From contig NZ_JADDRL010000040.1 in assembly GCF_021538895.1 (NCBI RefSeq), positions 1-64,000 on the forward strand: DNA of 64,000 nt. The letters are read 5' to 3'. Source of the stretch: Streptomyces olivochromogenes (GTDB lineage: Bacteria; Actinomycetota; Actinomycetes; Streptomycetales; Streptomycetaceae). Of this stretch, positions 30,545 to 38,355 are shown piece after piece. The notes under the pieces are model-generated. The model was not told the origin of the DNA, did no database searches, and saw only the letters and a program-made list of their open reading frames with translations. The translations under genes were made by a program, and so were the position numbers. Positions within the stretch are counted from its first letter, which is position 1. Every line of letters starts with the position of its first letter.

Positions 30545-32071
30545 TCATGCTGCTTCCGTCCGGTCCGCCGCCATCCCCGCGGCGTCCAGCAGGGCTGTGC
30601 CCACGATGAGGTCGGCACCGCCGAACTCGGGGTCGTCCAATTCGGTCCCGTCGTCCACGGCGAAGAGCAGCTTCTCCTCGCCCTGGCGGTAGGCGGTGCC
30701 GACCGGGGGGCTGGCGGCGTGGACCGCCAGCAGGGCCACCAGGTAGGGCAGATCGGGGTCCTGGCGGCGCGCCTGCGCGAGCAGTCCCGACAGCCGGCGG
30801 GGCGCGTCGGCCGGGAGGTCCAGCAGCTCCGTCGCGGCCGCCAGCTGCTCGTCGCTGAACCGGCTGTCGTCCGGGGTCGCGATCAGGTCCGGCTCGGGCA
30901 TCTCCGCGCCGAGGTGTTCGCGCTCCAGGGGCGGGGTCAGCAGTATGTCGACGAGGTCGCCGACCCGGACCGACACCGGGGTGCGCAGGCCCGTCCCGCG
31001 CGCGAAGAACGCGTCGGTGACGCGGACCGCCTGCTCCACGGGCAGCGGCAGCACCGGCGCGACGAGGTGTCCGTACAGGTCGATCCCGGACGTCGTCATC
31101 GGCGTGGCGAAGGCCTGCCGGTCCTGCTCGGCGCGGAACAGCGGGCCGGCCTCCAGCAGCCGGGACTGGAGCTGGGTGTGCCGCCGGATGCAGTCCTTGA
31201 CGATGTCGACCAGCTCGGCGGCGCGGCGCTTGTGCTCGGAGTCCTCGGTCTCGTCGCGGGCCCGGCGGATGTTGGTGAGGATCGCGTTCTCGTGGCGGTA
31301 CCGGTCGGCGACGTGGTCCAGCGCCTCGGCGATCATGTCGGGCACGGCGTTGAGCCAGTCCACGGCCCGGACGTTGCGCCGGGTCGCGTCCAGGGCCCGG
31401 CGCAGGGTCTCCGAGTACTGCACGGTGCGGTAGCGGGCCTGCTCCGCGGCGAGCTGGGCGTCCGCGAGGCGGCCCCGGTTGATCAGGACCTCCAGCTTGA
31501 CCTCGGCGGCGATCTGGGCGCTGGTGACGTCGGTGTCCAGGGCGCCGACGAGGACGTTGACCGCCTCGTCGGTCGTCCGGAGGTAGACGGTGCCGCCGGG
31601 GCCCGGGACCTCCTCGATCAGCTTGAAGTCGTAGTCACGGCGGACATAGGTGCCGTCCGGTGCGAACGTGCCGTACACGGCGCGGAAGCCGCGGTCGACG
31701 CTGCCGACGTTGATCAGGTTCTCCAGGACCCAGCGGGCGACGCGTTCGTGCTCGGCGACGGGCCGCCGCGGGGCCTGGGCGGCGATGCGCGGGATGAGCC
31801 TGGCCACTATCTGCTCGTGGTCGGCGCCCGTGTCGAAGTCCATGTTGAGGGTGACGAGGTCGATGGCGGCGAGGGCCACCTCGGCCATGCCGTAGACCGA
31901 GTACTCGCCGGCGAGGTTCGCCTTGCGCGCGTCGAGGTCGTGCAGCGGTGCCGTGCAGGCGAGCGCGCGCAGCCGCCGCGCCAGCCCCTCGTCGGCGGCC
32001 GGGCCCGGAGCCGGGCGCGGCACCGCGGTGAACTGGGGCGGAACGCTGTCCGTCGGTGCAGGCGAAGTCAC
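30545..32071 (-). CDS. MukF/MksF-like (kleisin-type) protein
   Basis: 508 residues, largely helical. The central part (ALDTDVTSAQIAAEVKLE ... RGRLADAQLAAEQARYRTVQYSE) resembles the neck and coiled-coil region of MksF/JetA-type kleisins. An N-terminal winged-helix-like segment (RRLRALACTAPLHDLDARKANL) precedes it. First gene of the operon. GTG 32071 is preferred because residues further upstream (to 32176) are low-complexity and unlike a domain; no strong ribosome-binding site is visible. The order F-E-B matches mukFEB and mksFEB. No JetD-like nuclease gene is adjacent. Confidence 0.62.
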   Translation of the reverse strand: MTSPAPTDSVPPQFTAVPRPAPGPAADEGLARRLRALACTAPLHDLDARKANLAGEYSVYGMAEVALAAIDLVTLNMDFDTGADHEQIVARLIPRIAAQAPRRPVAEHERVARWVLENLINVGSVDRGFRAVYGTFAPDGTYVRRDYDFKLIEEVPGPGGTVYLRTTDEAVNVLVGALDTDVTSAQIAAEVKLEVLINRGRLADAQLAAEQARYRTVQYSETLRRALDATRRNVRAVDWLNAVPDMIAEALDHVADRYRHENAILTNIRRARDETEDSEHKRRAAELVDIVKDCIRRHTQLQSRLLEAGPLFRAEQDRQAFATPMTTSGIDLYGHLVAPVLPLPVEQAVRVTDAFFARGTGLRTPVSVRVGDLVDILLTPPLEREHLGAEMPEPDLIATPDDSRFSDEQLAAATELLDLPADAPRRLSGLLAQARRQDPDLPYLVALLAVHAASPPVGTAYRQGEEKLLFAVDDGTELDDPEFGGADLIVGTALLDAAGMAADRTEAA

Positions 32072-32200
32072 GGTGCACAGACTAAATCCTCGGTCTGACA
32101 ACGACCCAAACGACGCAGAAGCGACGGGCGTCACAGCCGCGCGAGAAGGCGTCGGTCCTGACGTGCCGGCCGGCACTCCGGCCCGCCCTCGCCGGCGGTG

Positions 32201-32908
32201 TCAGTCCGTGCCCGGGCCATCCTCGCCGACCCGGCGCCGGTACACCTCCACGACCCGCTCCAGCGAGTCCGTGAGGTAGGTCTCCAGCAGCCTCTCCGCC
32301 TCGCGCCGGTCGCCGGCCTGGAGCGCCTGCAGGATCTGCCGGTTGCGCGCGAGGTACGGCTCGTGCAGCCGGCGCGGGTCGTCCACGACGTGGAAGGCCA
32401 GCCGCAGCTCGGCGAAAACGCTGCGCATCAGCTCGTCGGTGCGTTCGCTGCCGGCCAGGGCGACCAGTTCCCGGTGGAAGTGGATATTGGCCGTACCCAG
32501 TCCTTTCCAGTCATTCTCGACGGACGCCAGCTGTCCCTCGGTGACCGCGGAGGCGAGTCCTTCCAGCGCGTAGGGCGGCTCGCCCAGCCGGCGCACGACG
32601 GCGCACTCGACGAGGGCGCGGGTGCGGTAGATGTCCTCGACGTCCTCGACGGTCAGGACCCGGACGAACACGCCCCGGTTGAGCTCGTGGACCAGCAGGC
32701 GCTCATGGGTGAGCAGCCGGAACGCCTCGCGCAGCGTGTTGCGGGAGACGCCGAGCGCCCCTCCGATGCTGTCCTCCGACAGCCGGGTGCCCGGCGGGAA
32801 ATAGCCCTCGGCGATGCGGCTTCTGAGGATGTCCGAAACACGCTCGGCGGTGCTCGTACGGCCCAGGAGGGCACGGTCGTCGGCCAGTCCCGTCAGGTGC
32901 TCTGCCAT
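32201..32908 (-). CDS. GntR-family (FCD) repressor of the 5-oxoproline cluster
   Basis: 235 residues: N-terminal GntR winged helix (~20-85, with LSEDSIGGALGVSRNTLREAFRLL) and C-terminal FCD ligand-binding domain (~95-225, with ARALVECAVVRR-like helix RTRALVECAVVRRLG and FHRELVALAGS). FCD regulators sense small carboxylates. It diverges from the MFS-DUF1445-pxpABC operon, and the perfect inverted repeat at 32958-32976 lies between the starts. It probably represses that operon and itself until 5-oxoproline or a related acid binds. Ligand is inferred from context. Confidence 0.88.
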   Translation of the reverse strand: MAEHLTGLADDRALLGRTSTAERVSDILRSRIAEGYFPPGTRLSEDSIGGALGVSRNTLREAFRLLTHERLLVHELNRGVFVRVLTVEDVEDIYRTRALVECAVVRRLGEPPYALEGLASAVTEGQLASVENDWKGLGTANIHFHRELVALAGSERTDELMRSVFAELRLAFHVVDDPRRLHEPYLARNRQILQALQAGDRREAERLLETYLTDSLERVVEVYRRRVGEDGPGTD

Positions 32909-32957
32909 GCCCGGAATTCAACCGCAGACACCAGGACGAAACAACACGGGTATTGAA

Positions 32958-32976
32958 GGATCGTTGAACGATCCTC
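32958..32976. promoter_or_regulatory. Operator palindrome in the GntR/MFS divergent region
   Basis: AGGATCGTT G AACGATCCT: nine-base arms, perfectly complementary, one-base centre. It lies 50 bases before the regulator start (32908) and about 122 bases before the MFS start (33098). Size and symmetry suit a GntR/FCD dimer. Assignment to this regulator is inferred from position. Confidence 0.75.
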
Positions 32977-33097
32977 TACGGTGCTCCGCACGGCACGATC
33001 CCCGCACGGCACGACTCCTGCGCACAACTCCCGCACGGCACGGCTCTCGACGCGGCTCCGTTTCCCGCACCTTCCGTCCCTCATCTGCGAGGTGCCC

Positions 33098-34417
33098 ATG
33101 AGCTCGACCCCTCCACCTCAGGCCCTTCCCTCCGACGCCAGGACAGGCGCGGGTGAACGCGGCGCCGACGGCGGCGCGTTGGGATGGCTGCACGACCTCG
33201 GCCCCGGCGGCCGCCGCGCCTTCGCGGGCGCTTTCGGTGGATATGCCCTAGATTCCTACGACTACTTCACCCTGCCGCTCAGCATGGTCGCGCTGGCGGC
33301 GTACTTCGGCCTGGACAGCGGTCAGACCGGCCTGTTCACCACCGTCACGCTGGTGGTCTCCGCGATCGGCGGCGCCGCGGCGGGCGTGTTCGCGGACCGG
33401 GTCGGCCGGGTCAGGGCGCTGATGATCACGGTGATCACCTACGCGGTGTTCACCGTGGCCTGCGGCTTCGCGCCCGACTACGAGACGCTGCTGGTGTTCC
33501 GCGCTCTCCAGGGCCTCGGCTTCGGCGGCGAGTGGGCGGTCGGCGCGATCCTGGTCGCCGAGTACGCGAGCGCCAGGAACCGGGGCCGTACCCTCGGCGC
33601 GATCCAGAGCTCGTGGGCCGTGGGCTGGGCGCTCGCCGCACTCGTCTACACGCTGGTCTTCACCTACGTCGGCGACGACTGGGCCTGGCGCGTGATGTTC
33701 TGGACCGGCGCGCTGCCCGCACTGCTCGTGGTGTGGCTGCGCCGCCGGGTGCACGACGCCCCGGGGGCGACGGCGGTGCGCGAACGAAACGCGCGGCGGG
33801 GCTCGTTCGCGGCGATCTTCCGGCCGGGTACGGCCGACGCGCCGGGTCTGCTGCGCACGACGGTCTTCGCGGGCCTGCTGTCCACCGGCGTGCAGGGCGG
33901 CTACTACACGCTGGCGACCTGGGTGCCGACGTACCTCAAGACCGAGCGTGGCCTGTCGGTCGTCGGCACCGGCGGATATCTGACCTTCCTGATCTCCGGC
34001 GCCTTCCTGGGCTACCTCACCGGCGGCTACCTCACCGACCGGCTCGGCCGCCGCCGCAACATCTGGCTGTTCGCCCTGCTGTCGGCGCTGTGCATCCTGG
34101 CGTACGCGAACATCCCGAGCGGCGCCAACACCCTGCTGCTGGTGCTCGGTTTCCCGCTCGGGTTCTGCATGTCGGCGATCTTCAGCGGCTTCGGTTCCTT
34201 CCTGAGCGAGCTGTACCCGACGGAGGTACGCGGCACGGGGCAGGGGTTCACGTACAACACCGGCCGCGCCGTGGGCGCCGTCTTCCCGACCCTGGTGGGC
34301 TTCCTGGCCGACAGCTGGGGTGTGGGCGGCGCGCTGGTCTTCGGCGCGATCGGGTACGGCATCGCGGCGCTGGCGCTGTTCGGGCTGCCGGAGACACGCG
34401 GAAGGGAACTGGCGTGA
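33098..34417 (+). CDS. MFS transporter, likely for 5-oxoproline or a related acid
   Basis: 439-residue MFS carrier of the metabolite:H+ symporter type. About 12 helices are present. The loop motif ADRVGRVRALM after helix 2 and DRLGRRRN between helices 8-9 match the MFS signature, and PETRGRELA ends the protein. ATG 33098 follows GAGG at 7 bases; upstream in-frame residues look non-coding. Its stop overlaps the DUF1445 start (GTGA), and the operon continues into pxpABC, so the likely cargo is 5-oxoproline. Cargo is inferred. Confidence 0.87.
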   Translation: MSSTPPPQALPSDARTGAGERGADGGALGWLHDLGPGGRRAFAGAFGGYALDSYDYFTLPLSMVALAAYFGLDSGQTGLFTTVTLVVSAIGGAAAGVFADRVGRVRALMITVITYAVFTVACGFAPDYETLLVFRALQGLGFGGEWAVGAILVAEYASARNRGRTLGAIQSSWAVGWALAALVYTLVFTYVGDDWAWRVMFWTGALPALLVVWLRRRVHDAPGATAVRERNARRGSFAAIFRPGTADAPGLLRTTVFAGLLSTGVQGGYYTLATWVPTYLKTERGLSVVGTGGYLTFLISGAFLGYLTGGYLTDRLGRRRNIWLFALLSALCILAYANIPSGANTLLLVLGFPLGFCMSAIFSGFGSFLSELYPTEVRGTGQGFTYNTGRAVGAVFPTLVGFLADSWGVGGALVFGAIGYGIAALALFGLPETRGRELA

Positions 34418-35244
34418 CCGGAGCGAACCGTACCGAGGACCGCCCCCTGACCCTCGTCGACGAGCACGCGCACGCGTGGAGCGCGAAAACCGCGCGGGCC
34501 CGCTGCCGGGAGGGTCTGGCGGGCCCCACGGCCGGGGTCGCGGCGGGCCACACGCAGGCCAACCTGATCTCGGTGCCCGCCGACTGGGCCTACGACATGC
34601 TGCTGTTCTGCCAGCGCAACCCCAAGCCCTGTCCAGTGCTCGACGTCACGGACGCCGGCTCCTGGACCACCGAGCTCGCGGAGGGCGCGGACCTGCGCAC
34701 CGACCTGCCGCGCTACCGGGTGTGGCAGGACGGGGAGCTGGTGGACGAGCCGACGGACGTGCGCGCCCACTGGCGCGACGACCTGGTGTCGTTCCTGATC
34801 GGCTGCAGCTTCACCTTCGAGTGGGCCCTGGCCGGGGCCGGCGTCCCGATCCGGCACGTCGAACAGGGCCGCAACGTCCCGATGTACGTGACCGGCCGCC
34901 AGTGCCGGCCGGCGGGGCGGCTGAGCGGACCGCTGGTGGTGTCCATGCGCCCGGTGCCGCCGGAGCATCTGGCGGCCGCGATCCGGGAGAGCAGCCTGTT
35001 CCCGGCGGTGCACGGCGGTCCCGTGCACTGCGACGATCCCTCGGCGCTCGGCATCGACGACCTCGGCCGCCCCGACTTCGGGGATGCGGTGGACGTCGGC
35101 CCGGACGACATCCCGGTGTTCTGGGCCTGCGGGGTGACCCCGCAGGCCGCGGTGATGGCCTCGCGCCCACCGTTCGCGATCACCCACGCGCCGGGACAGA
35201 TGTTCCTCACGGACGCCCGCGACGAGCAGTACCGCGTGGCCTGA
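34414..35244 (+). CDS. DUF1445 protein, putative hydro-lyase / D-glutamate-cyclase-like
   Basis: 276 residues, DUF1445 family, often annotated as a putative hydro-lyase. Conserved block SFLIGCSFTFEWALAGAGVP and RNVPMYVTGRQC are visible. Human D-glutamate cyclase (DGLUCY) carries a DUF1445 domain next to its catalytic domain, and it makes 5-oxo-D-proline. That may explain why DUF1445 genes cluster with pxpABC, as here. GTG 34414 overlaps the MFS stop by 4 bases. Function in bacteria is not established to my knowledge. Confidence 0.85.
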   Translation: MTGANRTEDRPLTLVDEHAHAWSAKTARARCREGLAGPTAGVAAGHTQANLISVPADWAYDMLLFCQRNPKPCPVLDVTDAGSWTTELAEGADLRTDLPRYRVWQDGELVDEPTDVRAHWRDDLVSFLIGCSFTFEWALAGAGVPIRHVEQGRNVPMYVTGRQCRPAGRLSGPLVVSMRPVPPEHLAAAIRESSLFPAVHGGPVHCDDPSALGIDDLGRPDFGDAVDVGPDDIPVFWACGVTPQAAVMASRPPFAITHAPGQMFLTDARDEQYRVA

Positions 35245-35263
35245 CAGGAGACACGGAAGATTC

Positions 35264-36022
35264 ATGACCTCGATCGATCTGAACGCCGATCTCGGCGAGG
35301 GCTTCGGCCGCTGGCGGCTGACCGATGACGAACGGCTGCTGTCCGTGGTCACCAGCGCCAACGTGGCCTGCGGCTTCCATGCCGGGGACGCGGCGACCAT
35401 GCGCCGGGTGTGCGAGGTGGCGGCCGAGCGCGGCGTGACGATCGGCGCGCAGGTGTCCTACCGGGACCTGGCGGGGTTCGGGCGGCGCGCGATGGACGTG
35501 CCGCCCGCCGAGCTGGCGGCCGAAGTGGCCTACCAGATCGGCGCCCTGGAGGTCTTCGCGCGCGCGGCGGGCGCCCGCGTGGCCTATGTGAAGCCGCACG
35601 GCGCGCTCTACAACCGGGTGGTGCACGACCCGGAACAGGCCGGGGCGGTGATCGACGGCGTGCTCCTCGCGGACACCTCGCTCCCCGTCCTGGGGCTGCC
35701 CGGCTCGCGCCTGCTGGAGCTGGCGCAGAAGGCCGGACTGCCGGCCGTCACGGAGGCGTTCGCGGACCGCGCGTACACCGAGGAGGGCACGCTGGTGCCG
35801 CGCGGGCAGGACGGCGCGGTGCTCAGCGATCCGGCGGCCGTCGAGGAGCGCGCGGTGGATCTGGCGCGCTCCGGCAAGGTCACCACGCACTCCGGTGCGC
35901 GCATCGAGGTCCGCGCCCGCTCGCTCTGCCTGCACGGGGACACGCCGGGCGCGGTGGAGCTCGCCCGCCGGGTGCGCGAGCGGCTGGTCGCGTCGGGCGT
36001 GCGGGTGGAGGCCTTCGCATGA
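35264..36022 (+). CDS. pxpA: 5-oxoprolinase subunit A (LamB/YcsF)
   Basis: 252 residues, LamB/YcsF family. With PxpB and PxpC it forms the bacterial ATP-dependent 5-oxoprolinase that opens 5-oxoproline to glutamate. The N-terminal DLNADLGEGFG and VTSANVACGFHAGD are signature blocks. Start ATG 35264 follows AGGAG. Its stop overlaps the pxpB start (ATGA). Confidence 0.94.
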   Translation: MTSIDLNADLGEGFGRWRLTDDERLLSVVTSANVACGFHAGDAATMRRVCEVAAERGVTIGAQVSYRDLAGFGRRAMDVPPAELAAEVAYQIGALEVFARAAGARVAYVKPHGALYNRVVHDPEQAGAVIDGVLLADTSLPVLGLPGSRLLELAQKAGLPAVTEAFADRAYTEEGTLVPRGQDGAVLSDPAAVEERAVDLARSGKVTTHSGARIEVRARSLCLHGDTPGAVELARRVRERLVASGVRVEAFA

Positions 36023-36636
36023 GGGCGCTGCCCGTCGGCGACAGCGGGCTGCTCGTCGAGGTGTCCACGGGCGAGGAGGCCCAGGCACTGCACGCGGAGC
36101 TGCTGCGCCGCCGCGCGGAGGGCTCCCTGGCCGTCCGGGAGATCGTCCCGGCGGCCCGTACGGTGCTGCTCGACAGCCTCGACGACCCGGTTCGTTGGGC
36201 ATCCGAACTGACCGCCTCCGAAGTGCCGCCCGCTCCCCCGCGCGCGCGTGAGGTGATCGAGCTCCCGGTGCGCTACGACGGCCCCGACCTCGCCGAGGTC
36301 GCCGCCCACTGGCGGGTGCCGGAGCGGGAGGTTGCCCGTATCCACGCGGCCACCGAATTCACCGTCGCCTTCTGCGGGTTCGCCCCCGGGTTCGGCTACC
36401 TCACCGGCCTCCCCGCCTGCCTGGACGTGCCGCGCCGGGCCACTCCGCGCACGGCCGTGCCCGCCGGGGCCGTGGCCCTGGCGGGCCCGTACACGGGCGT
36501 GTACCCGCGCTCGTCGCCGGGCGGCTGGCAGCTGATCGGTACGACCGACGCGGTCCTGTGGGACCACGCGCGCGTGCCGGCCGCGCTGCTGTCACCGGGT
36601 GCGCGCGTCCGCTTCGTACCGGTGGGTGACGTATGA
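36019..36636 (+). CDS. pxpB: 5-oxoprolinase subunit B (KipI-like)
   Basis: 205 residues, allophanate hydrolase subunit 1 / KipI family. The block FCGFAPGFGYLTGLP is characteristic. It partners PxpC. The older KipI name comes from a B. subtilis kinase inhibitor role, but the pxpABC context indicates oxoprolinase. Start ATG 36019 overlaps the pxpA stop and its own stop overlaps pxpC. Confidence 0.93.
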   Translation: MRALPVGDSGLLVEVSTGEEAQALHAELLRRRAEGSLAVREIVPAARTVLLDSLDDPVRWASELTASEVPPAPPRAREVIELPVRYDGPDLAEVAAHWRVPEREVARIHAATEFTVAFCGFAPGFGYLTGLPACLDVPRRATPRTAVPAGAVALAGPYTGVYPRSSPGGWQLIGTTDAVLWDHARVPAALLSPGARVRFVPVGDV

Positions 36637-37502
36637 CGGATCGTGCCCTGGTCGTCGTACGGGCCGGGGCGCTGACCACGGTGCAGGACCGGGGGCGGCC
36701 CGGGCACGCCCATCTCGGAGTTCCCCGGTCCGGGGCGCTCGACGCGCCCGCGGCGGCGCTCGTCAACCGGCTGGTGGGCAATCCGCCGGACGCCGCCGTG
36801 CTGGAGACGACCCTCGACGGCTGTGCCCTGCGGCCGCGGTCGACGGTCACCGTGGCGGTCGCCGGCGCCCCGTGCCCGGTCACCGTGGGGGGCCGTCCGG
36901 CGGCCTGGGGCGGCCCGGTCGTGGTCCCGGCCGGGGTGGTACTGGAGGTGGGCAGAGCGGTCGCGGGGGTGCGGAGTTACGTGGCCGTCAACGGCGGCGT
37001 CGCCGTCGAACCGGTTCTGGGCAGCCGGTCCACGGACCTGCTGTCCGGCCTCGGCCCGGCGCCGCTCACGGACGGCGCGGTGCTGACCCTGGGCGCCGCG
37101 GCCGGCCCGCACGCGCGCGTGGACGTCGCCCCGCAGCCGAGCCCGCCGGCCGAACTCGTCCTGCGCGTGACGCCGGGCCCGCGCGACGACTGGTTCACGC
37201 CCCGAGCCGTACGGGATCTCACCGCGCGGACCTACCGGGTGTCCTCCGCGAGCAACCGCATCGGACTGCGCACGGAAGGGCCCGCCCTGGAGCGGGCCCG
37301 TCCCGGCGAACTCCCCAGCGAGGGGATGGTCCTCGGCGCCGTCCAGGTGCCGCCGGACGGCCGTCCCGTGATCTTTCTGGCCGACCACCCGACCACCGGG
37401 GGCTACCCGGTGGTCGCGGTGGTCCGCGCCGCCGACCTCCCGGCCGCGGCGCAGGCGGTACCGGGTACCCCGGTCCGCTTCGTGGCCGTGCGCCGACGCT
37501 GA
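36633..37502 (+). CDS. pxpC: 5-oxoprolinase subunit C (KipA-like)
   Basis: 289 residues, allophanate hydrolase subunit 2 / KipA family. The N-terminal VQDRGRPGHAHLGVPRSGALD and the later SNRIGLRTEGPAL are typical. Last gene of the operon, starting in a 4-base overlap with pxpB. Its stop lies only 4 bases from the convergent SGNH hydrolase stop, so no separate terminator is evident. Confidence 0.93.
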   Translation: MTDRALVVVRAGALTTVQDRGRPGHAHLGVPRSGALDAPAAALVNRLVGNPPDAAVLETTLDGCALRPRSTVTVAVAGAPCPVTVGGRPAAWGGPVVVPAGVVLEVGRAVAGVRSYVAVNGGVAVEPVLGSRSTDLLSGLGPAPLTDGAVLTLGAAAGPHARVDVAPQPSPPAELVLRVTPGPRDDWFTPRAVRDLTARTYRVSSASNRIGLRTEGPALERARPGELPSEGMVLGAVQVPPDGRPVIFLADHPTTGGYPVVAVVRAADLPAAAQAVPGTPVRFVAVRRR

Positions 37503-37506
37503 GCCG

Positions 37507-38355
37507 TCATGCGGCGTCCGGCCGCTCCGCGACCGACAGGGCGGCCAGTGCCGACGAGACCGCGGCGGAGGTGCGCAGGTCGAGGCGGGCGCTGGTGCCC
37601 CGGGCGCGGTGCCGCATCTCGTCGAGGGCCAGCCTCAGCAGCTGCGGCAGCAGGTCGGTGCAGCGCCGGATCACCCAGGCGGTGCCGGCGGTGGCCAGCC
37701 ACAGCAGGCTCGCCGACTTGGTGGGCACGGGGAACTCCGGCTCGGGAGAGGGTGCCTTGCCCTTCGCGACGCCCGCCTTGGCGAGCAGCGCGTGGAAACG
37801 CAGGGCCAGTTGCCGGTGGCCGCGCTCCCCCGGGTGCAGCCGGTCCGCGCTCCACATGGCGCGGTCGGCGAGCCACGCGCCCTCGCTGGCGTGCAGGTGG
37901 ACCGCCCCGTGCCGCTCCGAGAGCGCGTGCACCACGGCGTTGACCGCCCGTTGCCGGCGGGCCAGCGGGCGGGCCAGGGCGCCCGGGAGCCGCAGCATCG
38001 AGCCGGGATCGGGCAGGCACGCCGTGAGCAGGACCGCGCCCTGCCCGGTGACCGCCGCGTAGGCCTTGTCGAGGTTCGCGGCCACCGCGTGGATGTCGAA
38101 CGTGCAGCGCAGGGTGTCGTTGACGCCGATGACGACGGAGGCGACGTCCGGGCGCAGGTCGAGTGCGGCCGGGGTCTGGCGTTCCAGGACGTCCCGCGTC
38201 TGCGCCCCGCTGACCGCGAGGTTGGTGAAGTCGACCGAGTCCCCGGAGAGTCCGCCGGCCAGCAGCGCGGCCCAGCCGCGCCACCCCTCGCCGGCGGGGT
38301 CGCCCACTCCCTCGGTGAGCGAGTCCCCGAGGGCCACGAAGCGGACGGGTCTCAT
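37507..38355 (-). CDS. SGNH/GDSL-type hydrolase
   Basis: 282 residues. The N-terminal ALGDSLTEGVGD is block I with the catalytic serine; VVIGVNDT is block III with Gly/Asn; SADRLHPGERGHR near the middle carries the catalytic Asp and His. No signal peptide is visible. Beyond ~200 residues there is a helical tail unlike simple SGNH enzymes. It overlaps the GT gene stop by 4 bases and belongs to the GT-GT-SGNH operon, which suggests a role in glycolipid or acylated-glycan modification. Substrate unknown. Confidence 0.88.
   Translation of the reverse strand: MRPVRFVALGDSLTEGVGDPAGEGWRGWAALLAGGLSGDSVDFTNLAVSGAQTRDVLERQTPAALDLRPDVASVVIGVNDTLRCTFDIHAVAANLDKAYAAVTGQGAVLLTACLPDPGSMLRLPGALARPLARRQRAVNAVVHALSERHGAVHLHASEGAWLADRAMWSADRLHPGERGHRQLALRFHALLAKAGVAKGKAPSPEPEFPVPTKSASLLWLATAGTAWVIRRCTDLLPQLLRLALDEMRHRARGTSARLDLRTSAAVSSALAALSVAERPDAA

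Noticed and set aside
24848..32071. Calling the SMC-like operon a Wadjet system
   Set aside because: No JetD-like nuclease gene is adjacent; next genes are a membrane protein and a GntR regulator. I keep only the broader MukFEB-like label.
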